From Planomicrobium stackebrandtii (GTDB lineage: Bacteria > Bacillota > Bacilli > Bacillales_A > Planococcaceae): 64,000 nt of DNA. Below are positions 33,392 through 42,195 of this stretch, one piece after another (positions within the stretch are counted from its first letter, which is position 1; each line of letters starts with the position of its first letter). A model generated the notes under the pieces. It saw nothing but the letters and a program-made list of their open reading frames with translations. It was not told where the DNA came from and did no database searches. The stretch covers positions 248,001-312,000 of the forward strand of contig NZ_JAUSWB010000002.1 of the NCBI RefSeq assembly GCF_030814955.1. Direction: 5' to 3'. Position numbers and translations under genes: made by a program.

Positions 33392-34261
33392 GTGAATTAC
33401 ACAGCCTATTTGTGGGTGCTGCTGGCAGCCATCTTGTGGGGAACAACAGGTACAGCCCAATCTTTTTTTGAGGGTACAGCGCATCCATTGTCAATTGGCG
33501 CTTTCCGTTTGGCAATTGGTGGTTTTTCTTTGCTGATCTTTGTAATGGCGGCAAAAAAACTATCAGTGCGTTCGATTCCGTGGCCGGCAGCAACTTTTTC
33601 CGCTATCAGCATGGCATTGTTTCAGCCTTTATTTTTTTCGTCTGTCCAATTGACTGGAATTGCCATTGGAACAGTTGTAACAATCGGCAGTGCTCCTGTA
33701 CTAACCGGTCTGATTGAATGGGCGGCGCTAAAGAAGAGACCGGACAGAGTGTGGGGCATCGCTACATTGCTGGCATTGGCGGGATGTGTCCTGCTATTTG
33801 CCAATAAAGGGCAGCAGCTGGTGGACCCGATAGGAATCGCTATGGCTCTTGGTGCTGGCATTTCTTTTGCGGTCTACGCGCTTGCAAGTAAAAATGTACT
33901 CAAAGCGATGGAACCGGTTTCTGCTGTTGCAGTAATTTTTTCACTAAGCGCCTGCTGTCTCCTGCCTTTTTTGTTGTTCTTCGACTTATCATACATAACC
34001 GTTTCAGGAAACTTATGGCTGCTCATTTATTTAGGGATCGGTGCGACAAGCTTATCGTATATTTGGTTTTCTTTTGGTTTAAAACAGATTCCTTCTTCTT
34101 CGGCAGTAACTTTGTCATTGGCGGAACCATTGACGGCAGCAATTTTGGGTGTGCTGGTAGTAGGAGAAGAGCTGAGCGTCCTTTCTTGGATTGGAGTAGG
34201 ATTGCTCCTGTGCGGCATTATTGTATTGACGATGGCGAAGAGAAGAAAGCTGGCTTCTTAA
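33392..34261 (+). CDS. EamA/DMT-family transporter (RhaT-like)
   Basis: A 289-residue membrane protein with about 10 helices in two EamA repeats (LWVLLAAILWGTTGTAQ at the start, IPSSSAVTLSLAEPLTAAILGVLVVGE in the second half). Probably an exporter of amino acids or similar metabolites; substrate unknown. GTG at 33392 is preferred since AGAGGT lies about 7 bases before it; GTG 33383 and TTG 33386 overlap or abut the site. An ACCATGGT palindrome lies 50 bases upstream, possibly an operator. Confidence 0.75.
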   Translation: MNYTAYLWVLLAAILWGTTGTAQSFFEGTAHPLSIGAFRLAIGGFSLLIFVMAAKKLSVRSIPWPAATFSAISMALFQPLFFSSVQLTGIAIGTVVTIGSAPVLTGLIEWAALKKRPDRVWGIATLLALAGCVLLFANKGQQLVDPIGIAMALGAGISFAVYALASKNVLKAMEPVSAVAVIFSLSACCLLPFLLFFDLSYITVSGNLWLLIYLGIGATSLSYIWFSFGLKQIPSSSAVTLSLAEPLTAAILGVLVVGEELSVLSWIGVGLLLCGIIVLTMAKRRKLAS

Positions 34262-34274
34262 AGATTTTTAACAG

Positions 34275-34301
34275 AACCGCTCACTGGTTGAGCGGTTTTT
34301 C
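34275..34301 (+). terminator. Rho-independent terminator
   Basis: AACCGCTCA/TGAGCGGTT stem and TTTT. Confidence 0.85.
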
Positions 34302-34377
34302 ATTGTCCGGGAGTTTATTTTCAGTAGAGTATGGGGATAGTAAATAAGATCTAAAAATTATAATAGGGGTTGAGTGT

Positions 34378-35640
34378 ATGAACGATGTTGGAAATTCTTT
34401 CAGAGGAGTCGGCAATACGATCATTGATTACATTCCAAACGTTTTAGGCGCACTGTTGTTATTGCTTATTGCGTGGATTGTAGCGACGATTGTACGGGCG
34501 ATCTTCACGAAAGGATTAAAAAAAGCAGGCGTGGACAAAGCAATGGTCAGAGGCCATATGGCAAAAACAAAAGAAGATGCAGACAGCAAACTGGATTCTA
34601 TAGGAAAAATTCTTTATTACCTGATCTTCATTTTGTTTATTCCGAGTGTTTTGCAGACGCTTAATATGAATAATGTGGCACAGCCGATTTCAAATATGAT
34701 GGACAAGTTATTGGCATTCCTGCCAAATCTTTTCATGGCCATCATTATTATCGTGATTGGCTACTTTGTAGCGAAGTTTGTAAAAAATCTTGTGTTCAGC
34801 CTTTTGGCAGCCATAAATATCGATAAGTGGTTCAACAAGATTACCAGCAAAACTGGCGGTACATCAACTGGTACTGCAAGAATGGATTCAAGTGACAAAT
34901 CAACGCTTGCAAATGTTCTGGCTAACGTGGTCTTCGTCATCGTATTGATTCCGATTTTGACCATTGCATTGGAGACCTTAAATATTCGATCGATTTCTGA
35001 ACCGATTGTCAATATGCTCAACCAGGTTCTGAATATGATCCCAAACATTTTTGTAGCGATCATTTTGATACTTGTAGGTGTCCTAATCGCTAAGTTTGTT
35101 GGAGATCTATTGATCAGCCTGTTGAACGGCACAGGCATCAACCGATTCTCGACTTACCTGAATCCGGACAAATCTAAAACACCAAGCTTTGATATTGCGA
35201 GCATCGTCGGCAAGGTAGTTCAGACAATTATCATTATCTTCTTTACTGTGGAGGCAATGAATGTACTGCAGCTTGATGTATTGAATGGCATTGGTGAAGC
35301 CATCATTGGCTACTTGCCGCTTCTTATCAGTTCACTGATTATTCTGGGCCTTGGACTCATCGGCGGCAGCTTGCTTGGGAACTATATCAAACAGTCTTCC
35401 GGCAACCGATTCCTTGGATCCATCGTGAAATACGCCATCATCATTATTGCCGTATTCATGACCTTGGACCAGTTGAACTTTGCAACAAACATTGTCAATC
35501 TGGCATTCCTTTTCATCATTGCCGGACTTGCAGTAGCGTTCGCTATTTCTTTTGGTATGGGCGGCCGCGAATTTGCGAAGCGCCAGCTTGAAAAGCTGGA
35601 AAAGAAAATGGAGCAAGAAAACGATAAGCCGAATCTATAA
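34378..35640 (+). CDS. Conserved TM-helix (CmpX/mechanosensitive-channel-like) membrane protein
   Basis: A 420-residue membrane protein built of four repeats. The core TM_helix element recurs at residues 18-42 (YIPNVLGALLLLLIAWIV), 114-138 (FLPNLFMAIIIIVIGYFV), 219-243 (MIPNIFVAIILILVGVLI) and 311-336 (YLPLLISSLIILGLGLIG), each followed by a linker helix and a hydrophobic segment. The C-terminus (ISFGMGGREFAKRQLEKLEKK) resembles the pore-proximal end of MscS-type channels, but no MscS beta domain follows. Related proteins are linked to osmotic or membrane stress; channel activity is not shown by the sequence. Monocistronic. Confidence 0.75.
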   Translation: MNDVGNSFRGVGNTIIDYIPNVLGALLLLLIAWIVATIVRAIFTKGLKKAGVDKAMVRGHMAKTKEDADSKLDSIGKILYYLIFILFIPSVLQTLNMNNVAQPISNMMDKLLAFLPNLFMAIIIIVIGYFVAKFVKNLVFSLLAAINIDKWFNKITSKTGGTSTGTARMDSSDKSTLANVLANVVFVIVLIPILTIALETLNIRSISEPIVNMLNQVLNMIPNIFVAIILILVGVLIAKFVGDLLISLLNGTGINRFSTYLNPDKSKTPSFDIASIVGKVVQTIIIIFFTVEAMNVLQLDVLNGIGEAIIGYLPLLISSLIILGLGLIGGSLLGNYIKQSSGNRFLGSIVKYAIIIIAVFMTLDQLNFATNIVNLAFLFIIAGLAVAFAISFGMGGREFAKRQLEKLEKKMEQENDKPNL

Positions 35641-35650
35641 GTTTATCCAT

Positions 35651-35690
35651 AAAATACCCCTCAGGCAGTCTGCTGTCCGAGGGGTATTTT
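35651..35690 (+). terminator. Rho-independent terminator
   Basis: AAAATACCCCTC/GAGGGGTATTTT stem after the TM-helix gene. Confidence 0.85.
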
Positions 35691-35693
35691 GTG

Positions 35694-36250
35694 TTTAAAG
35701 TATTTGTGCATAATGAAATCACTTCAACTATATATGGGAACGAAAGAAGCCAATCTTTACCCTTCGCTTCGGCCGCTTTCGGCAGCTCTCCCACAAGAAA
35801 AGGGCACATGTCTTCTAGCTTGGCCACGCCCTTGGACGCGCGAGCGCTAAGTGAAGGGGTGGATTGAAAGTAATTTTATATTTTCCTACAGTATTCATAA
35901 AAGATAGAGAGCAAATCAGCAGAGACTCCTAAGGGAACAGCGCAGCGATGGAGCAACACATAAGAAATCGATTCGGTACAAAGCCTTAGGATCCGTGACG
36001 TCCTGTCGCGCCCACTGCATGATTTGGATCTTGCGGGCATGAAAATGGAGTTGATTTCCGGAATAGCAATAAGTGGAAATCAATAGTTCAATAAGTATAG
36101 TTTAAAAATAAAAGTATACTAGAATAGTGAAGTTTTTTTATTTATGTTTCGAGAATACACTCTTTATGCAAATTTGATTGATTTTTTTATAAAAAAGATC
36201 AGAGAAAATGAGTTGAATAAGCTTTCGTCAATATTTTAAATAATTTAAAA
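35694..36250. other. Long intergenic region with degenerate repeat remnants
   Basis: About 560 bases with no credible gene. It holds GC-rich fragments that look like decayed dispersed repeats: 35870-36060 includes GCAGAGACTCCTAAGGGAAC and later GTCCTGTCGCGCCCACTGC, and the segment ending near 36100 (AATAGTTCAATAAGTATA) resembles segments ending near 25075 and 55020. The last 150 bases are AT-rich. An open frame at 35543-35827 on the minus strand is not supported by a start site. Confidence 0.5.
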
Positions 36251-36256
36251 ATTCGG

Positions 36257-36286
36257 TTGACTTGTTTTTATGCAAGCGGTTACAAT
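36257..36286 (+). promoter_or_regulatory. SigA promoter with overlapping cre site
   Basis: TTGACT (36257-36262), 18-bp spacer, TACAAT (36281-36286). TGCAAGCGGTTACA at 36271-36284 matches the CcpA cre pattern TGWAANCGNTNWCA at all but one position and overlaps the -10. Carbon catabolite repression of the symporter/acyl-CoA ligase genes is inferred. Confidence 0.7.
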
Positions 36287-36330
36287 CAAGACAGTTATCA
36301 ATCATATAATAAAAAAGGGAGGAACTTTGG

Positions 36331-36366
36331 TTGAAACTGAGCGAACGCTCAGTTGGAGAAGAATAG
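36331..36366 (+). other. Possible 11-aa leader ORF spanning a perfect inverted repeat
   Basis: A GGGAGG site (36318-36323) precedes TTG AAA..., an 11-codon frame (MKLSERSVGEE, stop TAG at 36364). It encloses ACTGAGCG-AA-CGCTCAGT (36336-36353), a perfect 8+8 inverted repeat. Either this is a TetR-like operator downstream of the promoter, or a leader peptide whose translation controls a hairpin. Both are guesses; what is seen is the palindrome, the site and the frame. Confidence 0.35.
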
Positions 36367-36397
36367 CAATAGGAATCTAGTTGAAACGGGGGATTCG

Positions 36398-36667
36398 ATG
36401 AAAGCGTACAAAAAAGAAGTGCAGTTTACAATTTGGATGACGGCCGCCTTTATCCTGGTAGGAAATGTAGGTCTGATTTTCTCTATCTTTCCGGTGGATG
36501 GCATGTTGTTTGGTTTCCCGGTCATGTATATTGTACCAATCTTGATGGGCTGGTTTGGGGTCTTCTTTTTGACAATTGTAGCTGGAAAAATCGGCAATCG
36601 GATTGATGATGAAATTGATAGTGAAAACGATGCGCTCGGAGTTTCCGACGAAGCAAAGGATGTGTAG
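36398..36667 (+). CDS. Small membrane subunit associated with the sodium:solute symporter
   Basis: An 89-residue protein with two hydrophobic helices (about 12-32 and 40-66) and a charged C-terminus. Small two-helix proteins of the DUF485/DUF4212 kind are usually encoded just before SSS-family symporters, as here (3 bases to the next start). Which family it belongs to I cannot decide. ATG 36398 follows a GGGGGA site. Probably an accessory or assembly subunit of the symporter. Confidence 0.65.
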   Translation: MKAYKKEVQFTIWMTAAFILVGNVGLIFSIFPVDGMLFGFPVMYIVPILMGWFGVFFLTIVAGKIGNRIDDEIDSENDALGVSDEAKDV

Positions 36668-36670
36668 GTA

Positions 36671-38320
36671 ATGGAAGCACAAAACTGGCAATTATCCAAT
36701 CCAATTCTTGGTTTAGCGGTCGTGGGAGCGACTTTTGTTCTGTTTTACGTCGTTGGATTTCTGTCCAACCGAAAAAGCGCCTCAGCTAAGGACTTATACA
36801 TAGGCGGCGGGAATGTTGGTGCCTTCACAAATGGACTTGCGATGGCGGCAACTTACATGAGTTTGGCAACATTCCTGGGCATTACGGCGCTGATTCTTCA
36901 GCTGCAAGTGCCGTTCATTATGTTGTGGATCCAATTGATTCTGGCGATCCCGCTGATTACCATCATCTACGGCACAAGCCTGCGCCGGATGGGAGCTTTC
37001 TCTCCTACACATTTTATCCGTGACCGGTATGGAGTGACAGCATCGATTATAGCTGCTCTTTTCATGATTTTGGTATCTATCATGTATGCCTTGGGCCAGA
37101 TGATCGGAATTGCAATTACCTTTGAAACTTTATTGGGTATTCCCTATTTAACCGGACTTTTTGTTTTTGGCATCATTATCGTCGGCTATATCACAATTGG
37201 GGGTATGGCAGGAGCGACAAACAACGCAGCAATCCAGATGGTCATCATCGCCTTGATGTTTATTCTGCCGCTTGGCGCAATCATGAAAGCGGTTGGAGCG
37301 ACAGGCTGGTACTTCCCGCCTTTGTTCTATTCAGATATGGTCCCGGCGATGCTGGAGTCTTTGCCGACATTTTTTGATTACCAATTCTCTCCAAAATGGT
37401 ATTTCTCCATTATTCCAGCTTTGACGATCGGAGCTTTGGGGCTTCCACATTTAGCGATGCGCGTCTACACCGCATCCAATCTGAAAAGTGCACGTTCAGC
37501 AATGGTCTGGTTCGCGTTCATTCTAGGGTTGGTGTTCTCAGCGACCTATGCAATGGGCTTTGTTGGTGTTTATGCAACGGCTACTCAAGGATTGGTCATT
37601 TCAGATGGGGATGCAGATAAACTGACCATCATCCTGAATCTGGTCTATAATCCGGAATGGGTGACAGCACTTGTTATTGCCGGTGCAATTTCTGCTGGAC
37701 TTTCAACGCTAAGCGGTAATTTACTGGCGATTGGTGCCTTGATTTCGCAGGATATCATCGCTACCTTGAAGCCGAATATTCCTGAACGTTTAAGTTTGCG
37801 AATTGGCTTTATCGCAATTTTCGCAGGCGGCTTGGTCAGTATCCTATTGGCGATTGAACCGCCTGCCTTCCTGGTTGTGAGCATCCTCTGGGCATTCGGA
37901 TTAGCGGGGGTCACGAACGCGCCGCTGATCATCGTAGGAGTATGGTGGAAAGAAGCCAATAAATTCGGCGCCATTGCCGCTTCTGTAGTCGGTGGTGCCA
38001 TCTACATCATCGTATCGCCATTCGTATTCCCGAGTATCGTCTTGACGGGGCACGGAGTGACAGACGGAATGGGCTTGTCGGGTGCCATGCTTGCCGTGCC
38101 AATCAGCTTTATCCTGCTGATTGTCGTTTCTTACATCACCAACCGTATGCCTGGCCTTCAAAATAAACTGACCAAGCAATCGGATATTGAATTGATTGAA
38201 CGCATCCACGGTTGGAAAGATATCAAATCATATCGCTATAACAGCACGATCGGCGCTGGAGTGACGGTAGTGGTTTCAGCTGCTATCGCGATATGGGCTT
38301 TAATGCCTTGGGGGATGTAA
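36671..38320 (+). CDS. Sodium:solute symporter family transporter
   Basis: A 549-residue SSS-family protein with about 13 helices. SSS features: DLYIGGGNVGAFTNGLAMAATYMSLATFLG (TM2 region), GALGLPHLAMRVYTASNLKSAR and AISAGLSTLSGNLLAIGALISQDI, the sodium-site helix. The neighbouring acyl-CoA ligase and the cre site point to a short monocarboxylate (acetate, propionate or branched-chain acid) as substrate; this is inferred. Start lies 3 bases after the small-subunit stop. Confidence 0.82.
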   Translation: MEAQNWQLSNPILGLAVVGATFVLFYVVGFLSNRKSASAKDLYIGGGNVGAFTNGLAMAATYMSLATFLGITALILQLQVPFIMLWIQLILAIPLITIIYGTSLRRMGAFSPTHFIRDRYGVTASIIAALFMILVSIMYALGQMIGIAITFETLLGIPYLTGLFVFGIIIVGYITIGGMAGATNNAAIQMVIIALMFILPLGAIMKAVGATGWYFPPLFYSDMVPAMLESLPTFFDYQFSPKWYFSIIPALTIGALGLPHLAMRVYTASNLKSARSAMVWFAFILGLVFSATYAMGFVGVYATATQGLVISDGDADKLTIILNLVYNPEWVTALVIAGAISAGLSTLSGNLLAIGALISQDIIATLKPNIPERLSLRIGFIAIFAGGLVSILLAIEPPAFLVVSILWAFGLAGVTNAPLIIVGVWWKEANKFGAIAASVVGGAIYIIVSPFVFPSIVLTGHGVTDGMGLSGAMLAVPISFILLIVVSYITNRMPGLQNKLTKQSDIELIERIHGWKDIKSYRYNSTIGAGVTVVVSAAIAIWALMPWGM

Positions 38321-38344
38321 GGAATGAAAGAAAGGGTGAGTAAA

Positions 38345-38890
38345 ATGGTCGGAAAAATGGTGGCATTAAATGATTCATCTTTTCGGTCATTTTTAGAATT
38401 GCCGAAAACCCAATGGATGAGCAACCTGCTGTTGTTCATCGTTGGCTTAGGCTATGGCGCGATTTCAATCGCGTCAAATGCCTCATACATAGCGAGTTTC
38501 GATTCAGCACTGCTGCAAAATTTCATTGTTCCTGCAATTTTCATCCTTTTCGGGATGCTGATGGCTTTTATCACAAAAATAGGTCTGGCACTGTTGCTTT
38601 GGGCGGGTTCAAGGGGACTAGGCGGAAAAGGGATGCTGCGTGACATCAATCGGGCAGTTCCGGTTGCGCTGCTGCCAGGCTTATTGGGCGCCCCGTACTT
38701 AGCGAATGCTGGAAACGGGCATCCGTTGGTTTATGTACTGCTGGCAGTTGGTCTGATCTGGATGTACCTGGTCTGTGCCAAAATTATTAAAACCACCCAA
38801 AACTTTTCTGCTGCTAAAGCTTATCTGGCGGCGTTAGCGGCATTCGTTTTTCTAGCGAGCGTCTACTACTTAATCATCCCGCCAGCGTGA
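38345..38890 (+). CDS. Membrane protein, YIP1-like
   Basis: A 181-residue protein with five hydrophobic segments and the loose pattern of the YIP1 family (N-terminal polar segment, then helices with GLGGKGMLRDINRAVPVALLPGLLGAPY between TM2 and TM3). Function is unknown. It lies between the symporter and the acyl-CoA ligase and is probably in their operon. ATG 38345 is preferred to ATG 38324 because AAAGGGTG (38332-38339) lies at good distance. Confidence 0.6.
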   Translation: MVGKMVALNDSSFRSFLELPKTQWMSNLLLFIVGLGYGAISIASNASYIASFDSALLQNFIVPAIFILFGMLMAFITKIGLALLLWAGSRGLGGKGMLRDINRAVPVALLPGLLGAPYLANAGNGHPLVYVLLAVGLIWMYLVCAKIIKTTQNFSAAKAYLAALAAFVFLASVYYLIIPPA

Positions 38891-38914
38891 AGAAAATAGA
38901 TTGGAGGCTATCAT

Positions 38915-40492
38915 ATGGAATTCAAGGATTTAATTGCCCCGGAGCAGTATAACATCACTTCGGAGTTGGAGAAATACAAAGAAGAAAGTGACCGATTGGC
39001 GATTCGTTGGTTGGACGGCGAAGGCAATAGGGAAGATCTTTCGTACAAAGAACTGGTCGGTAAAATGAATCAATACGCACAGGCTTTGCTGAAGCTGGGC
39101 ATTGAGAAAGGTGATCGCATGCTGATCATTCTTCCACGTATTCCAGAGGCCTATATTACGTATTTAGCTTGCCTGCGTGCTGGAATTGTCGCAATTCCAT
39201 GCTCAGAGATGCTGCGAAAAAAAGACTTGATTTACCGAATGCACCATTCAGGCGCAAAAGGAGTGGTGGCACATTACAAAACCACCGCGGAAACCAACTC
39301 GATCGATGAACAGCTGGATGCGCTGAACAATAAATTGATCGTTGGCGGAATAGAAAAAGGCTGGCAATCTTTCGAAGAGCTGGCAGAAAAAGAATCGCCG
39401 GATTTCGACGCTGTTCCGACGCATCGTGAAGATACCGCATTCTTGTCTTATACATCCGGCACTACCGGCAATCCGAAAGGCGTGGTACACGTCCATGGGT
39501 GGGGCTATGCGCATGTGCGGACAGCTGCAACAAAATGGCTGGGCGTCCAAAGCGGCGACATGGTATGGGCCACTGCCGCCCCTGGTTGGCAAAAATGGAT
39601 CTGGAGTCCATTCCTGTCGACGATTACACTTGGAGCAACGGCTTTTGTTTATAACGGACCTTTTGATGCCTTAAAATACTTGGATCTATTGAAGGAAGAA
39701 GATATTAATGTCCTTTGCTGTACACCGACAGAATATCGCATCATGGCGAAAGTGGAGAACCTGAGTTCACACAAACTGCCGGCATTGAGATCTGCAGTAT
39801 CTGCAGGGGAACCCCTGAACCGGCAAGTTATTGAGGCATTCCAGCAGGCATTTGGCATCAACGTCCGCGACGGCTATGGCCAGACGGAAAACACTTTGCT
39901 TGTCGGAACGCTGCAGGAGATGGAAGTGAAACCGGGATCGATGGGCAAACCGACACCGGGCAATCCAGTGGATATCATAAATGATGAAGGAAAACCGACT
40001 GCTGTCGGAGAAGTTGGGGATATCGCCGTTCATCGTGATTGTCCGGCCCTATTCCGGGAATATTACCGTGATACTGAGCGGACCAAAGCGGCGTTCCGGG
40101 GAGATTGGTATTTAACCGGAGACCAGGCCACGCGTGATGAAGATGGCTATTTCTGGTTTGAAGGACGAAGTGATGACATTATCATCAGTTCGGGGTATAC
40201 AATCGGACCTTTTGAAGTCGAGGATGCGCTCATGAAACATGCGGCCATTCAGGAATGTGCAGTTGTGGCAGCTCCGGATGAGATTCGCGGCAATATTGTC
40301 AAGGCTTATGTTGTACTCCGTAATCCAGACGATTTCCCAGACAAAGAAGCGTTAGTGAAACAGCTGCAGGATCACGTAAAGGAAATTACCGCACCTTATA
40401 AGTATCCGCGTGTCATCGAATTTTTGGATGAACTGCCGAAAACTGCTTCAGGCAAAATTCGGCGGGTTGAACTGCGAAAACTGAATGTCTAA
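38915..40492 (+). CDS. mbcS: Short/branched-chain acyl-CoA ligase (MbcS-like)
   Basis: A 525-residue adenylate-forming enzyme that activates short fatty acids with ATP and CoA. The P-loop is YTSGTTGNPKG (near 178-188), motif A5 GYGQTE near 320, A7 YLTGD and the catalytic Lys in KTASGKIRR near the C-terminus. The sequence is of the medium/short-chain acyl-CoA synthetase branch close to B. subtilis MbcS (YtcI), which uses methylbutyrate and isobutyrate. It ends the carboxylate-uptake operon. Exact chain preference cannot be read from sequence. Confidence 0.82.
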   Translation: MEFKDLIAPEQYNITSELEKYKEESDRLAIRWLDGEGNREDLSYKELVGKMNQYAQALLKLGIEKGDRMLIILPRIPEAYITYLACLRAGIVAIPCSEMLRKKDLIYRMHHSGAKGVVAHYKTTAETNSIDEQLDALNNKLIVGGIEKGWQSFEELAEKESPDFDAVPTHREDTAFLSYTSGTTGNPKGVVHVHGWGYAHVRTAATKWLGVQSGDMVWATAAPGWQKWIWSPFLSTITLGATAFVYNGPFDALKYLDLLKEEDINVLCCTPTEYRIMAKVENLSSHKLPALRSAVSAGEPLNRQVIEAFQQAFGINVRDGYGQTENTLLVGTLQEMEVKPGSMGKPTPGNPVDIINDEGKPTAVGEVGDIAVHRDCPALFREYYRDTERTKAAFRGDWYLTGDQATRDEDGYFWFEGRSDDIIISSGYTIGPFEVEDALMKHAAIQECAVVAAPDEIRGNIVKAYVVLRNPDDFPDKEALVKQLQDHVKEITAPYKYPRVIEFLDELPKTASGKIRRVELRKLNV

Positions 40493-40495
40493 GTA

Positions 40496-40534
40496 AAAAT
40501 GCCGGACAGCATATAAGCTGTCCGGCATTTTTTT
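40496..40534. terminator. Bidirectional terminator
   Basis: AAATGCCGGACAGC/GCTGTCCGGCATTT stem with flanking A and T tracts, between convergent operons. Confidence 0.9.
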
Positions 40535-40538
40535 GGCT

Positions 40539-41174
40539 CTATTTAGGCGGCGAGATGAGTCGATGCTGAAAAGCATAAATGACTGCCTGTGTCCGGTCAT
40601 GGACCTCCAGTTTTGCCAGGATGTTGCTGACATGCGTCTTGACTGTTTTTAAGGCGATGAATAATTGATCGGCGATTTCCTGGTTGGTCAATCCAGCAGC
40701 CAGCAGCAAAAGGATTTCCATCTCCCGGTCGGTCAGTTCATCGTGCAGGACGCGTTCATGGCGCATCTGTTTCATCATCTTAGTCATGACTTCGGGTTCG
40801 AGAACAGGCATACCATCCATGGTTTGGCGAATGGAGTCGGCAATCCGTGAGGCTTTTGACGTTTTCAATATGTAACTGACGGCTCCCGCTTGAAGAGCCG
40901 GATAGACTTTGTCATCGTCCAGGAAGCTGGTGACAATCATGATTTTCGCTTGCGGCCATTGGTCGATAATGGCTTTTGTCGCTTCCGCTCCATTCATGAC
41001 CGGCATCACCATATCCATTAAAATCAGATCAGGCCGCAGCTCTAACGCCATTTCAACGGCTTCCTGGCCATTTGCTGCTTCACCGGCAACTTCCATGTCC
41101 TTTTGGGACTGGAGATAGGCGGAAACGCCAATACGTACCATTTCATGGTCATCCACTAATAAGATTCGAATCAT
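40539..41174 (-). CDS. liaR: LiaR/VraR-type response regulator
   Basis: A 211-residue NarL-family regulator. Receiver 1-120 with phosphoacceptor Asp54 (MDMVMP) and acidic pair Asp8-Asp9; C-terminal LuxR-type HTH about 145-205 (LTDREMEILLLLAAGLTNQEIA). It answers cell-envelope stress together with LiaS and LiaF. Start ATG 41174 follows AAGGAAG; it overlaps the liaS gene end by 26 bases. Last gene of a complete liaIHFSR operon. Confidence 0.92.
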   Translation of the reverse strand: MIRILLVDDHEMVRIGVSAYLQSQKDMEVAGEAANGQEAVEMALELRPDLILMDMVMPVMNGAEATKAIIDQWPQAKIMIVTSFLDDDKVYPALQAGAVSYILKTSKASRIADSIRQTMDGMPVLEPEVMTKMMKQMRHERVLHDELTDREMEILLLLAAGLTNQEIADQLFIALKTVKTHVSNILAKLEVHDRTQAVIYAFQHRLISPPK

Positions 41175-42195
41175 GGGTTTTCTTCCTTTCAATCGGGACT
41201 TTTACTTCCACAATCGTTCCTTCAGAAGGGACCGATACAATTTTGCTGGTCGCGCCAATTTCGATGGCACGCTCTTCAATATGCTTCAGGCCATAGGAAG
41301 TCGATTTGGACTGTTCGCTTTCAAACCCAACACCGTTGTCCTGGATGCGCAAAATTGCGAAGTTATCGCGTTCGACAAACAGTATATGGACTTCAGTCGC
41401 TTTGGAATGGCGCAGCGTATTGGACAAAGTTTCCTGGGCAATACGGAACAGATGATCTTCAGCGCCTTTTTGCAAAGGAACTTCCTCCAATTTATGCTCG
41501 ATCGTAAAATAGACTTTTTCCTTCAGTTCACTGACCAACTCAAACAGTCCTTGACGCAGGCTCTTATCATGCAAAGCAGCTGGGCGCAAATGCAGCAGCA
41601 ATGCCCGCATTTCCAGCTGAGCCTGCTGGACCATCTTCTCAGTCTGCAATAATCCTGGCTGCACGTCCTCATTTTCGGTCATCGATGACAGCAGCATCGA
41701 AGCGGCGAAAAGCTGCTGGGAGACAGAATCGTGAAGTTCTCTGGCAAGACGTTGCCGTTCCATGATTAGCCGTTCCTGAATGATTTGATCCTGCGTTTCA
41801 GCCCGTTCATTGGCAATGCGGGTCAAGCTTTTGCGCTGCGATTCCAACAGTTTTTGCAGTTTTAGGATGGAATTGGACAAATTGTGCGGCAAGGTTTTCA
41901 TTTGGGCAGCTTGGACAACCGTCTTGTCTTCGTTGCGCAGAAGGGCCTGAAAGATTTTTTCGATTTCCTGCACTTTAGAGCGTGACAGGGATTCGGTCCA
42001 CCAGGAGATGCCGACGGACAGCGCAAGCATCAAAACAAGCAGCCAAATGCCCAACGGCAATCCGGCAATAAAATCTTCCCATAGAACAGACCAGCTGTTG
42101 ACTGCCGGCAAGCCAAGCAATGCAAAAAGAATGCTGAAGACGATCAATGCGAAAAGCGATATAAAAAACAGGCTGCGCGGGAGGATTTGCCTCAT
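41149..42195 (-). CDS. liaS: LiaS/VraS-type sensor histidine kinase
   Basis: A 348-residue membrane kinase with two N-terminal helices and a short extracytoplasmic loop (intramembrane-sensing type). The HisKA_3 box is RQRLARELHDSVSQQLFA, with the phosphorylated His; the ATPase domain has N-box LSNTLRHSKA, and G-box DNGVGF. It phosphorylates LiaR on cell-wall stress, under negative control of LiaF. ATG 42195 overlaps the liaF stop (ATGA type, 4 bases). Confidence 0.92.
   Translation of the reverse strand: MRQILPRSLFFISLFALIVFSILFALLGLPAVNSWSVLWEDFIAGLPLGIWLLVLMLALSVGISWWTESLSRSKVQEIEKIFQALLRNEDKTVVQAAQMKTLPHNLSNSILKLQKLLESQRKSLTRIANERAETQDQIIQERLIMERQRLARELHDSVSQQLFAASMLLSSMTENEDVQPGLLQTEKMVQQAQLEMRALLLHLRPAALHDKSLRQGLFELVSELKEKVYFTIEHKLEEVPLQKGAEDHLFRIAQETLSNTLRHSKATEVHILFVERDNFAILRIQDNGVGFESEQSKSTSYGLKHIEERAIEIGATSKIVSVPSEGTIVEVKVPIERKKTHDSNLISG

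Noticed and set aside
35543..35827. 94-codon minus-strand frame at the end of the TM-helix gene
   Set aside because: It overlaps the 3' end of the gene and its terminator, has no ribosome site, and covers repeat-like sequence.
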